Shown here piece by piece: positions 45,479 through 56,249 of a stretch of DNA of 64,000 nt. Source of the DNA: Cladophialophora immunda. Taxonomy: Eukaryota; Ascomycota; Eurotiomycetes; Chaetothyriales; Herpotrichiellaceae. Location of the stretch: assembly GCF_000835495.1 (NCBI RefSeq), contig NW_015622542.1:3928485-3992484 (forward strand), given 5' to 3'. Made by a program: the position numbers and the translations under genes. How positions within the stretch are numbered: position 1 is the first letter of the stretch; every line of letters begins with the position of its first letter. Under the pieces are notes generated by a model. It ran no database searches. It worked only from the letters and a program-made list of their open reading frames with translations, and was not told the DNA's origin.

Positions 45479-47364
45479 TCAGTGAACCGGCAAACAAAAG
45501 GTGTCGCTACTGAGTCGCCGACTTTCTGTTGAACTTCGTCGACTTCCAGAACTTGAGCGCGACCGCTTCTTTAGCTTCTTAGGCTTCTTCCTCATCTCCA
45601 GTTCTTCGTGCCGATTCCCAAAGTCCTTGACCTTGGGTCCCTTTTCCAGTGTGCCGGCAGGTAGTATTTCAAATCCAGCATTGACTTTCCGCGATCGAGT
45701 ATTTGCAATGGAGAGCGAACCTGCGGGTGACGTTGTAGTCGTCGCGGACATTGAACTCGTAGAAGAGCTCGGGCTGTGCAGAGAAGTATTGGAGGCCGTC
45801 TCACTCGTTTTGGGAGAAGGGAGGATTTTCGCGTCGACTCTGGCCTGGGTCTTCTCCGTCCACGCCGAAGGAGGAGGTTTTGTGGTGGGTAAGGACTCGA
45901 CGAATGCGCGGAAAGGCACAGGTCTTGGTCCTTCCATCCTTTTCGCCCTGCGAGAAAACTGCTTGCCGAGATTGATACTGCCATTTCGAGTCGGCCACGA
46001 CAGAGCACGGGATGCAGAGTCGTCACTGTCCTCGCTATCGGAAAGAGATGGAGCGAATGTTGGTGTCAGGACCATGTCAGTGTGCCGCCGATTCCTCGGG
46101 AGGAGTTGACCACTTTCTGCGGCATGGAAGCGTCTGTGAGCCTCCATGCGCTCCAGAGGGTTGAGGTCAGAACGAGCTTCTAGCCTCTGATGTCCTTGAC
46201 TGTTTCTCTGCCTGTTACCAATGACAAACTTACGCGCTCCTGGAGATCGTAGGTTGATGATGGGACGAAGCTGCAATTTTGAGGGCGATGGGCTCAGTTC
46301 GTCCTTTGTCATTGAAGGAACAATATCTGTGTAACGAGTGTCAGTAATAAGAACCGTGGTGAGTACAAAACCGGAAATTGCCAGACCTGGCACGACCTCG
46401 CCAGCTTCCGTGCGATTGTATGGACCGTTGTAGCTTATGACAATGGTCTTCCCTTTCTTCGAGGTTGACGATTCAGCTGGTGGATCAACAAACGCCGTGG
46501 AGTTCGTGAACGGTGTTAGGGCTGTCGATTGTCAGCCAAAAGAAGTGACAGTGTTGATATCTCTCACCATCTGGAGACGCTAGTCCTATGTCCATGGAAT
46601 CGCATATTGAGGTGGAGGAAATCGACGAGGATTGAATAGCTTTGGTCGCCAATCGCGAGGGAGGCGGAGACCTGGCTCTATCAAGATGCAAAGCAGTTAT
46701 CGTTCGAGCGTTCCACACCCCTTCGACTTCGGGATCTTCAATCAAAGCGCGGATGCCAAAGGGTATATCTTCGTCCAAGCAGTTGACCAGAGTCATCTCC
46801 CCTCTTTCGGCATGTTCTTCTGCTGCTCTTCTTTCCAGCCTTCTGTCCCGTGCCCAATTTCTCAGCTTGACAACGAAGGCAGTGGTAAGGATAATCGTCT
46901 GAGAGGAGGTCAGAAAGAGACAAATTGAGGACACGGATACGAACAAGCAAGCCACCTAAGATCTGGCACAAGGATCAGTCAAGTCTCTCAACCCGTCGCA
47001 TGCCCGTACTCACAAGAGCTAAGCGGGCCCACATCGGCCACTCCAAGAAGAAAACAGCGCCCTCCGGAACGGGGTCAAGCATGTTGCCGGAGAACAGTAT
47101 GGTAGGAATGCTAGAGGCGCGGAAGGATGAAAAGGAAGAACCCCATTTCCGAAGAGCAATGGAGACCAGCACCAAAGAAATGATAGAGCAGTTTGCAATG
47201 TGGTCGGCTGAACTGCTAATGATGGACTGAAGGAAAACTCGAGAGAGGGGGAAGGCAATTGATAACGTGCCAGGCGCCGTCGACTTTGTCGTCGCGGTGG
47301 TAGTGGTGACGCAGGAGGGCAGCAGCACCTGCTCCAGCCGTGCACGAAACCGTGCAGTTGCCAT
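45479..47364 (-). CDS. Multi-pass membrane protein with basic Ser-rich tail, unknown function
   Basis: Three exons (47364-47014, 46955-46568, 46521-45479) give 593 residues from MATARFRARLEQ. Hydrophobic segments appear in the first 160 residues (TLSIAFPLSRVFLQSIISSS, HIANCSIISLVLVSIAL, AVFFLEWPMWARLALVACLFVSV, CLFLTSSQTIILTTAFVVKL). A cytosolic amphipathic helix RNWARDRRLERRAAEEHAE follows, then a long low-complexity tail with LNPLERMEAHRRFHAAESGQ, PSAWTEKTQARVDAK and a very basic Ser/Arg end KKPKKLKKRSRSSSGSRRSS. I do not recognise the family. A 60-nt stretch at 46327-46386 in exon 3 begins GTCTGG and ends CAG, is a multiple of three and may be a further intron; removing it joins EVVP to DIVPSMTKDE and gives 573 residues. 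Confidence 0.72.
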
Positions 47365-48862
47365 CTGCGGTCTGCAGCTTCCACCTGGTAATATTGACGG
47401 TGAAGGAAAAGGGCAGAGTGAAATCAACCAGAGACAGAAAAATCGTCGACCAACTCCCAACGCGTGAAGACCTGGACTGTGCTCGCCAAACGCTTGGGAT
47501 CGATCAAACCAACCTCTCAGCAGGCACGGGACGCATCTCTGCCCACCAGTGTCATCCTGCATTCGTCCGACTTGGTCATGCAGCAGTTGATTGTCTTGAC
47601 AAGCTCATTTGCGAAGCCCATCCTATGAAGTTACCACCGCATCATGCGGTCGAATCGCCCGTCTTGTAGGACAGCCACAGCTTTCCTTTCTCCATCGACG
47701 CGAGGAAACAAATCACAGGAAGGTCAATACGGCGGCACAGTAACGCGAGGTATAGAAGAGTACAGGAGACGGCAGTCTGCACAATGGCGCACTTATCGAA
47801 ATGCAGGAACCCTGCTGTGATACAGTATCGACCGGGCGACGGCTAGAGGTGAGGCATCGGGAAAAGGAGATGAGGCTGAGGCTGAGATGGAGACTGGCTT
47901 GCAGGGGGCGATCAGATAGTCGTCATGCCGACTTCCGAATGTGGGCGCGAGGGTATTCTCCAAGTTTTCAAGACAGGGATTGTTCATCGACGTCATTCGG
48001 CTCGCTGGAGGATGGCAAAGTGTGGAGGAAGCTTTCTTGATCAACAGACATCTACATCTAGGTACAGTAAGTCTTTGAATGGCAAACGGTGGTGGAGATG
48101 AATCATCAATTGTGCACTTGCCTTGAACCAGCTCGCCCCCAGTGAGAAAGGCATCAAGGCCATTGATGAGAAAATTTTCCCTCCCGCATCCTGTACCTGC
48201 ATGCAAAGCGTAAGACCCAATACTCCTTCAAGGGAGTGGTGGACGAAACACAGGACGAGATGCTATCTATGGGGATGCGATGCGACAAGCCCATGCAGGC
48301 TGGATGACTGGAGTTGACAAAGCCGCCAGGAGCACTGCCCATTGGGTGCGCGGGGTGCCCATTGGATTGAGGGCCTGCGCAGGGAGGGGGGCCTTTCTCC
48401 GGTTAATGATCGGCGCCCAAAGATGCCCAATGACCCTTGCGAGAGGCCCCGTCAAACTGGCGTAACTTTGCCCATCGCGCGCTACAAGATGCCTACAAGT
48501 TACCGTGGGAGAGTAGAAAATCTTCCCGGCTTCCCGGCACGTTCCCGGTGCTGCCCAGGTGTCCAGGTGGGCAGGCCGTGGCGTTACCCTTGGTGTTTGT
48601 TGCCCGTCTTCGGACCCGGCTGCGGGCTGCGGGCTGCTGGCTCTGGCTCTGGATTTCTTTAAACACTTCCCACGGCACTACGTACTACAATACCACCGGG
48701 ACTCGTGACAATGACCTCTTTTGTGCGCATCTCTTCCTCCCAAACATCCTGTCTCCCGATATTCTCTCTGTGAAAACATAAAGCATTCTGATCTTCTCAT
48801 ATACACATTCTCTCCCTGTAATAGACGCTTGACGATACACAAACAGTCCTAGTCCCTTCAAC
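47365..48862. other. Divergent intergenic region (1.5 kb) with short repeats
   Basis: Promoters for the membrane protein (minus) and the Ser-rich protein (plus). TGCCCATTGG occurs twice at about 48336-48364 and inverted as CCCAATG near 48424. GGGCTGC/GGCTCT units repeat near 48620-48652. No supportable gene; the longest minus frame (47793-48206) resembles nothing known. Confidence 0.5.
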
Positions 48863-49766
48863 ATGCCTCCCTTCCGCATGCCCTTTACCTCGAAACGTCC
48901 GACGGCGCCCATTGAGACCAACGATGAGAACGCTCGCCCCAACTCTTTCGACGGCAATGTCAAGAGCCCTTATAGCAAAGATAAGCCTTCATTAGCATTG
49001 GGGATCAAAGAGAAGACGGTCGAGCCCAACGAGTTCAAATTGAGTTGTATGCGACATCCCAATCCCCCACCAGAATAAACGTTGTCCCGAGGCTAACATT
49101 GCACAAGCCGTTAACGACAGCGGTGAATATCTCCCGGTATGAGGTCCCAACGATTACTTCCAGCACAGCAGCTGATTGTCTCACAGCCTTCGCCCACCGA
49201 GAAACCGTCCTTCTGGTCAAAATCGCCGTCCTCCGCAAGCACCAACCACCGCCAATGCTTCAACGACAACGAGGCATTCACAATCTCCCGCGAATCCTTC
49301 GAGTCATACAGGAGATCTTTTGTAGGTTATAATCCTGACACGACGCTTGACAGCAGCCTGACCGTTGTCGCAGGACATTTCCGGCCGCTCTCCAATCCTT
49401 CAAGCCGACAGCTTCACCTCCCGCACATCTCTGGACTCGCGACCAGCGACCCGCTTCCCCACGCGCTCGACACTAAGCAGCACTACATTCGAGAGACCCA
49501 CCGCCGCACAGGATCCCATTTTCGAGGATGTGAAGCTGAATGAAGATGCAAGCAAGCCTCAAGAATCCAAGAAGAAGAGTTTCTTGTCCCGATTTGGCGA
49601 CTCCAACGGCGAGACCATCACCTCGAATGCGGCCAACAAGGAGGAAGGCAAGCACCACTTCCATTTTCTTCCGGGACGGAAACGGGGTCAAAGCGGGACT
49701 GGCAATGAACTGGGAGATATTCCGCGGCCACAGAGTAGGGGCAATGCGGAAGTCACGGTACGATAG
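48863..49766 (+). CDS. Ser-rich, probably disordered conserved fungal protein
   Basis: Four exons (48863-49046, 49108-49136, 49187-49321, 49374-49766), one only 29 nt long, give 246 residues with consistent frame. Sequence: MPPFRMPFTSKRPTAP, NENARPNSF-like segments, KDKPSLALGIKEKTVEPNEF, SSVNDSGEYLPPSPTEKPSF, a Ser/Thr-rich middle (FTSRTSLDSRPATRFPTRS) and HHFHFLPGRKRGQSGTGNEL near the end. No globular domain or membrane segment. The basic, Pro/Ser-rich makeup suggests a disordered regulatory or scaffold protein with phosphorylation sites. Several peptides (KPSLALGIKEKTVEPNEFKL, HFLPGRKRGQSG) look too ordered to be random, and exon joins rebuild them, which supports the model. I recall similar hypothetical proteins in filamentous ascomycetes but no function. 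Confidence 0.78.
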
Positions 49767-50145
49767 AGGAACGCAAAAAATCCGCAGGCTTTTACGATGC
49801 TCGAATGGGGTTATCATTCTATGGCATGCATTATGAAGAATTGGATTCGAGGGACTCAACGGCCCAAGGTTTGGAGTTTTATCAGGCAGCATCCCCAGAG
49901 GGTTGGTTCTATGAGGTTTACGATGATTGCATTTTCAAAGGAGAAAGATGCACTAAAGAAAGAAATGGATCCTGGGATCTGGGAAATCAAGCCAGGTCAA
50001 ACCACACGGCCTGACATTATCGAGGAGTTCTTCGAGCTCGGAAGAAATGGGGCGGACTTTGTGATGCATGGAAGCAGCGCAGGGTAATAGTAATACTCAG
50101 ACCACTTCTGATCTTTCGCGGCCCGCTTGGATGTTTAGGTCTAGT
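49767..50145. other. Convergent intergenic region with open frames
   Basis: Between the Ser-rich gene (plus) and the aminotransferase (minus). A plus frame of 96 codons (49797-50087) lies in phase with, and just after, the preceding stop, and another frame overlaps it. Neither matches a known family. I treat this as 3' flank. Confidence 0.45.
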
Positions 50146-51648
50146 TCAATATGGCTTCGCATGTCCATTTGCAGCCTTCTGATCCCAAGACTCGCCGTCC
50201 ACTTCCTTTTCCAAGCGATCATACGCCGTCTTCATCACCTCGACGATCTTCCTCAGCTCGTCCTCGGTCACATTGTACGGCGGGCTCAGGATAGCATGGT
50301 CGCCTTTCTTGCCATCCACCGTGCTCGAGCCAGGATAGACAGCGACGCCCAGGTCAAAGACCATGGCCTGGAAGCGACCGCCGAAGCCCACCTGCGGCGG
50401 GAAAGACTCGCGCGTGGTCTTGTCCTGGACGAATTCTATGCCCCAGAACAGCCCGCGGCCGCGGATGTCGCCCACGTACTTTGAGGATTTAAACGTGTCG
50501 ACGAGCAGAGGGTACAGAAACCGGTCCAGCCGCGCGACGTTCTCGACCAGCCCGTCACGGCGCAGGATCTTCTGCACCGCCAGCGCGGCGGCACAGCCCA
50601 CCGGATGGGCCTGGTAGGTGTGCCCGTGGTTGAAGCTGCTCGTGCCCGCGCGCAGGACGTCGACGATCTTCTTGTGGATCAAGACGCCCGCGACGGGGGC
50701 GTACCCGCCGCCCAGGCCCTTGCCGATGGTGACGAGATCCGGCACGACGTCCTCCTGCTCGAAAGCGAACAGGGTCCCCGTCCGGCCCATGCCGCTCATG
50801 ACTTCGTCCAGGATCAGCAGGATGCCGTACTTGTCGCAAACCTGCCGGACTCCCTTGAAGTAGCCCTTGGGGGCGGGTGTGCATCCGCTGGTGGCGCCGA
50901 CGAGCGGCTCCGCGATAAACGCGACGACCTTCTCCGGTCCGATCTCGACGAAATGCGCGTCCAGCTCGTCCACCAGCCTCTGCGCGAATTCCTCTTCGGT
51001 TTCCCCCCGTCGCCAGTCCGAGTACTGGTACGCGTACGCGGGGGTGACCCAGCTGACATTGTCCAGCTGGAAACACGCATAAGGTACCTTCCGAGGGAGG
51101 TTGCTGCTCACGTTCATGGCGCCGACGGTGGTGCCGTGGTAGCTCTGCTTCCTGCTCACAAAGTGGGATCTGGCCCCCGTCGTCGTCGGGGACGTCTGGC
51201 CCAGCTCGAAAAAGTACTGCCTGGCCAACTTCAGGGCCGCGTCCATGGCCTCGCTCCCCGAGTTGACAAAGTACGCGCGCTCGAGCCCGAAGCGGCCCGC
51301 GCCCTGGGGTCCGTCGATGAGGTGGTGCGCCAGTTCTTCCGCCGAGTCGGTCGTGTAGGTCAGGGAGTGGATGTAGCTGACGCCCGAGCTCATCTGGCGG
51401 ACGACCGCCTGCAGGACCTCCTCGTTGCCGTGGCCCAAGCACGCCACCGCGGCGCCGCCGCAGGCATCCATGATTGTCCGCCCGTCGGAGAGAGTCAAGT
51501 ACAGACCCTTCGCACCGGTGACTTGGTAGGGTTCAGACTGCAGCGAGCGATGGAGCAAGGCTGGGGCCGCGGGGGTCAAGCCCCCTTTCTCGGGGCCTGG
51601 CCCTGATGCCGACGCACCATTGGGCTTGTCAAGGTGAAGCCCATTCAT
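50146..51648 (-). CDS. Class III PLP-dependent aminotransferase (omega-amino acid type)
   Basis: Transfers an omega- or alpha-amino group to a keto acid using pyridoxal phosphate. One exon of 500 residues from MNGLHLDKPNG; the frame is open further up, without ATG. Seen: GLYLTLSDGRTIMDACGGAAV, GHGNEEVLQAVVRQ, YFVNSGSEAMDAALKLARQY (phosphate-binding segment), RKQSYHGTTVGAM, VAFIAEPLVGATSGC, YGILLILDEVMSGMGRTG (Asp to the PLP ring nitrogen) and the Schiff-base lysine K310 in TIGKGLGGGYAP. C-terminal FGGRFQAMVFDLGVAVYPGS and HAILSPPYNVTEDELRKI match fungal class III enzymes of unassigned substrate. No targeting sequence or peroxisomal signal is obvious (end HAKPY). The gene has strongly G/C third positions. 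Family firm, substrate open. Confidence 0.94.
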   Translation of the reverse strand: MNGLHLDKPNGASASGPGPEKGGLTPAAPALLHRSLQSEPYQVTGAKGLYLTLSDGRTIMDACGGAAVACLGHGNEEVLQAVVRQMSSGVSYIHSLTYTTDSAEELAHHLIDGPQGAGRFGLERAYFVNSGSEAMDAALKLARQYFFELGQTSPTTTGARSHFVSRKQSYHGTTVGAMNVSSNLPRKVPYACFQLDNVSWVTPAYAYQYSDWRRGETEEEFAQRLVDELDAHFVEIGPEKVVAFIAEPLVGATSGCTPAPKGYFKGVRQVCDKYGILLILDEVMSGMGRTGTLFAFEQEDVVPDLVTIGKGLGGGYAPVAGVLIHKKIVDVLRAGTSSFNHGHTYQAHPVGCAAALAVQKILRRDGLVENVARLDRFLYPLLVDTFKSSKYVGDIRGRGLFWGIEFVQDKTTRESFPPQVGFGGRFQAMVFDLGVAVYPGSSTVDGKKGDHAILSPPYNVTEDELRKIVEVMKTAYDRLEKEVDGESWDQKAANGHAKPY

Positions 51649-52582
51649 TTCCCGGAGTCTGCCACAGGTGAATGTGGGCGAAATGAGTGCCGGCGCCAAT
51701 GCCTGACTGGTGATCGCGTCTGCAATTCTGTGGTCTCCCTCTCCTCAATGCATAAAAGATGCGAAGGGGAGGCAATGCAGCATAGACCAACTATTCCACG
51801 CCGCGCGCAAGGATTTGACAGTCCTGACACCTATGACGGGCTTGTTTAGTGAAGATACATGTCCCAAAAATGCCCAATTCAAGAAAAATTACCTATCTAT
51901 CTATCGACTCGAGTCACAGGGCGCATTGGCGATATGGATGGACAAGCGCTGAAATGCTACTAGTAACATGCATGCAATGGCTATAAAAACGGACCAGCCG
52001 AACGAGTCACGTCGCTCAACTCCGCCGAAGCTAAAATGGGGGTCGATAGAACCAACCTTCACATGCAAGAATTATGGTCATGAGATTGGGCGATTCGAAA
52101 TTGAGACATGGACTTTCTGGATCACGTATACGTGTGCAGTGGTGCATAACTGACATCGTCCACCACTAAGAAGCCGTGTACAGTTGAGAGCTGCAAATAC
52201 AGAGTCTGGAAGACTTGGACAGGCAGCAAGTCTTTCAGCGAATCAAGAGAGATTTGGGATAGAAACAAGGCCGCGATAATGCTCTTGGGTTCTTCTCCAT
52301 ACGGTCTGTTCAGCAGAGTTGACGCCGAATGCACGTAGATACAAAGCCAGCCCGTAACTCCCTCGCTAAGAAACGCAGCGTCAAACTCCTCGTCAGCCCC
52401 TGCTCGGCCCCATCACTTAGAAGCCGTGTAGCAGCTCGTCCCGTATCGGTTTGTCCTCATTTCCAACGACGAGTTCACTGCCCACCAGCCAGTTTTGACA
52501 ATTCTCAGAGTGGACCACATGCATTGACATATCTCCTCGTCCGTCTCTCTCCTTGAATCTCGACTTGGTTTGATGCTGTGAG
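51649..52582. other. Intergenic (934 bp)
   Basis: Promoter of the aminotransferase and 3' flank of the small zinc-finger gene. No gene, RNA or repeat recognised. Confidence 0.6.
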
Positions 52583-53395
52583 CTAGACGAAACACTCTTC
52601 GTATTTCTTGCTGTGTTTGTTTGAGGCGTGATCCTCCAGGCCTTTGCGTGCCGAAGTGCTCTGGAATGTGGCAAAGCAGATTTTGCATTTGATGGTTTGG
52701 GCTGCTGCATTCTATGTGGTTGTCAGTATCATTAGCGATCTTATCCGGCGCCAGAAGACAGAATGCAAGAACACAGAATTGGCCAAGGCGGTAGATAGTC
52801 AACGGAATACGGGCATGGGAACTAGGAAGAGCTCGTTGTCGATATGGATTGTGAGACGGTGGAGCCGCGTCCAGGAAGAAAATAAAAGACTCTCTATAAT
52901 CAGAGTGAGAAGATGATGCGTCGGAGTGTCACGACGGACATTTGTTCTCTTGGCCTTGTTTCCTTACCCGAACACCGAGACAGGAAGACTGGGATTCAGC
53001 AGGGCTGCCGAAGTCAGGGTCCCCTGGGATCTAATGGTACGTCCCTCTCCAATGGCAGACTGGTACCACAACACAGCAAGGGAGTTGATCAGAACCACCG
53101 AAAGGAGGTGTTCTCCTTCACATTGATCTGGCCTCCTTACGACCACAGGCAGACCCAGCCTTACCGATGTTCATCACATCGTCACGAAGTCGCAGCCATG
53201 GCCAGACAAAATGAGTCCGTATCAAGTTCGGACATAGGGTCGTTCAGAGTAGTGGCCCGTAGAAACGAAAAGCAAGCACACTAATCAGAAATTGAAAAAT
53301 TGAAGACGTACCTTCTTCAACTGACTGTTCGGTTCCTTCTTAGCATCCTTCGTATTCCGCTCCCGCTTTTGGGCGGCCTTGGCTCCGTTGCCCAT
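52583..53395 (-). CDS. Small zinc-finger protein (At2g23090/SERF-like, 70 residues)
   Basis: Two exons (53395-53312 and 52711-52583) with a 600-nt intron give 70 residues. Exon 1 encodes MGNGAKAAQKRERNTKDAKK plus EPNSQLKK, a very basic SERF/4F5-like N-terminus. Exon 2 encodes NAAAQTIKCKICFATFQST and ends EDHASNKHSKKYEECFV, which contains a C2H2-like C-x2-C...H-x3-4-H zinc finger. This two-part layout is widespread in fungi, plants and animals; function is uncertain, with nucleic-acid binding suspected. Without the junction the second exon has no start codon and is easily missed. The splice sites GTACGT and CATAG are good and the junction is in phase 0. The intron is several times longer than others in the window and may hold something else. 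Confidence 0.88.
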
Positions 53396-53870
53396 TTTGC
53401 CGGACTTGAATTGCAGGGGAAAAAGGTCAAGAGACGTGTGCAAGGCTGGTGATGGTGGGGGCGTCAAAGCGTCTCTTAATTTAGAGAAGGTCGGAGTGGG
53501 AAATGGTAGACTGGTGAACAGGGGAAGAAAATATTCTCAGAGGTAGGTTTAAAATCAAGAGGAAAGAAGAGTCAGGCTGAGAACGTGGCAAAAGGGAATG
53601 GGCGGTCAGAAATAAATTTGTGACAGAGGAAAAAAACGGCCAGGCGGCGTGAGAAGATTATAGGCCGACAGAGCAGCGGCGGCGACGGGCTTCGGCTCGG
53701 AAGATCTTATACCCGACAGCCAAACATAGCATCAATTTTATAAATTTGTTCGCAACCATGAAGGGGATAATTCAGTCTTGTTCAACTAGTAATAGAAGGC
53801 TGAAACGGCACGCAACGAACGCCCTTGAAAACCCCTTGAACCCATCGGACACCTGGCTGCCACCTTACAT
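53396..53870. other. Intergenic (475 bp)
   Basis: AT-rich promoter of the zinc-finger gene, including a TTTTATAAATTT-like stretch near 53737-53748, and the 3' flank of the monooxygenase gene. No other gene. Confidence 0.6.
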
Positions 53871-55398
53871 CTAGGTCGAAATCCTATTGAATTGCAACCC
53901 GGTGCGAATATCGCCAAACTTCGCATGCCAGATATCTCGAAGGTACGAGCTCCGAGGCACCCACGGCCCCCGATCACCACCCTTGGGGAGTGTGTCCGCC
54001 TCCTGAGCAGCCTTGATGTAGCTACTGTTCAAGTTCAGAAGAGGGACTTCCGCCACTTGTTCTTTTTCGTTGACTCGTGGAATCATACTCGTCATGTTCT
54101 TGGCCTTCATTTCTTTGAGGAGACGAACCCACAATTGTGCAGTGGCATCGGCCCCAAGGGTCCAGCTGGCATTGGTGTACCCAAAGATGAACGTGAAGTT
54201 TGGTAGGTCTTGTAGCAAAGCACCACGCCAGATGAATTTCCGGTTCATTTGGTAGGGCTCACCGTCAACTGAAACACTAGCACCGCCACCAAATAGAATC
54301 TTGAGGCCGGTAGCGGTGATGATTATGTCTGCAGGGAGAGTTGCCCCCGATGTGAGTTTGATTTCGTTGGCGCTGCAGTCTTGGATTGTGTCGGTCACAA
54401 CGTCGGCTTTGCCCGTGCGCAATGCCGCAAAGAAATCGCCACCTTGGATAAGTCAGCGGGTTGCCTAGCGTATGGTTCGTGTGTCAACAAAACTCACCTG
54501 GCGTGATACACATTCTTTGTTCCCAGGGATTGTACCGAGGAACGAAATGAGGCTCGAAAGGAATATTGGCAGGTAGCTCCTTTTCGGTGGCTTCACGTAG
54601 GACAGATCGGCCCTTTTTGGGGAAGAGTCGACAAAATTGAAAGAACAGGAAACCGACCATGAGAAATCTGAGTCGGATGAGTTGATACGCCCACTTTTCG
54701 GGGAAAATCCGCTTGATGAGACCATCGATGGGTTCGGTCAGAGGGATGGGAAGGAAATAGCTGGGTGATCGCTGAAGCATGGTAACCGATTTGGCCTTGC
54801 CGGTCATGGCGGGGAGGAGGGTCACAGCAGTGGCGCCACTGCCGATGATAACGACTTTCTTGTCTGTGTAATCAAGGTCCTCTGGCCAGAATTGAGGATG
54901 GACGACGGTGCCCTTGAAATTCTCAATGCCGGAAATCTTGGTATTGAGTCCTTGAGTATAGTCATAGTAGCCGGTGCCCAGAAGGATAAATCGTGAGTAG
55001 TATTTTCGCTTCTCGGTCCCGTCGACCGTGACATCAATTTCCCAATGCTGGTTCTCCGTCGACCAATTCATCGACTCGACTTTGTGCTGGTACTTGATGT
55101 GTTTGTCGATGCCATGTCTAGCGGCGGTCGTCTTAACATATCGCAGAATCGATCCCGCGTCAGCGATGGAACGGTCTTCCTTCCATGGATCCCAGGGGAA
55201 GCCGAAGGTATGAAGATCAGAATCGGACCTGATCCCAGGGTACTTGAACAGACTCCAGGTGCCACCGATTTCCGCTCGCCCTTCGAGAATGGCGTACGAG
55301 TAGTCGGGGAGACCTTCTTGAAGACGGTAGGCAGAATTGATGCCGCTAATGCCGGCGCCAATGATAATGACGTCGAAGTTGTTGTCGGCGGCAATCAT
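53871..55398 (-). CDS. FAD-dependent monooxygenase, Baeyer-Villiger type
   Basis: Flavoprotein that inserts oxygen into ketones or oxidises related substrates with NADPH. Two exons (55398-54498 and 54442-53871) give 490 residues. FAD site GAGISG at 14-19, then EIGGTWSLFKYPGIRSDSD. The Baeyer-Villiger fingerprint FxGxxxHxxxWP is complete: F161, G163, H167, W171, P172. NADPH site IIGSGATAV near 185-193, TATGLK late in the protein. A hydrophobic run near 245-265 (LIRLRFLMVGFLFFQFCRLF) could contact membrane. It is shorter than classic 500-550-residue monooxygenases but lacks no motif I can check. The start MIAADNNFDV puts the dinucleotide fold right at the N-terminus. Substrate unknown. TACGGAGTAC and CTAGGT motifs lie just upstream of the ATG. 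Confidence 0.94.
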
Positions 55399-56249
55399 GG
55401 TGAACCGGAGTGTATTACGGAGTACTTGGCTAGGTGTTGGTGGAAAGAAAAGAAAAGGAGGCGTCGGCCAGATCAGAAATATATGAAACGGGGGACGTGG
55501 CTGGCGGTGACTCGCTTGTACGAGGAGAAATGGACTAGGCCTATATGCCCCCGATCCTCCGGCCACCAAAATACGAGGTTCCAGAGCCCAGGATTAGTTA
55601 ATAGTTTGGCAAGTTAGTAAAGTACTCCGTCTGAGGAGAGACTCGCCAGGAAGAATGGAACAATTAGGGACAGAGAACCTCGGCAAGCAAGACAGTCCGT
55701 CGACGTGCCCGAGTCGATCATTGGGAGGAGTGAATGATGGCTCTGTCACGACACTGGGTACCTCTGGGCACGGCAGGCGTCCCAAGACATCGTGTGAACG
55801 CCTAAAAGTACGAGGTATTGCAGGTAACTCGCCCCCAGACATCACCTACCGAGCGCGGTAAGGGTGCTCCGTGCTCCGTACTCCGTATCTTTGAGTGCTT
55901 ACTTATACGGGGCTGCCCAGGGACCGAGCAGTGAGGGGCAGTAGGCCCTGCCTGCGACTCGCACCTTATGCGCCCACTACCTACCTAGGTATGCACACTC
56001 CTTCCCAACCGCAGACCAACTAAGCCCTTTCGCGATCCTATAGCCGATGTCTAGCCTGTTCCACCCACACTGGGTTGCTGCTTGGAGACTTCAAGGGAAA
56101 ACACCGAGGCAACTTCGCCCAGGTAAGGCAAGAAATGCTCGTCGTACACATGCCCAAGGGTACGCAATACGAGGAACAACTCTTGTTTCGCGCGGCCGGT
56201 CGAAATTTCGTCCTTGGATGCGAACGCTTTCCTCACGCCTGACATGCTA
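55399..56249. other. Intergenic (851 bp) with repeated ACTCCGTA and CCTAGGTA motifs
   Basis: Promoter of the monooxygenase. TTACGGAGTACTTGGCTAGG is at 55415-55434, AGTACTCCGT at 55621-55630, a triple run TGCTCCG-TGCTCCG-TACTCCG at 55865-55885 and CTACCTACCTAGGTA at about 55976-55991. No gene here. Confidence 0.6.

Noticed and set aside
47793..48206. Minus-strand frame of 137 codons between two genes
   Set aside because: No recognisable motif, non-ATG start and overlap with presumed promoter DNA.
50605..51606. Plus-strand open frame of 333 codons
   Set aside because: Antisense shadow of the GC-rich aminotransferase gene, which has all class III motifs.
52913..53284. Plus-strand frame of 123 codons inside the long intron
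   Set aside because: Composition is not protein-like and no motif is visible; kept only as part of the intron finding.
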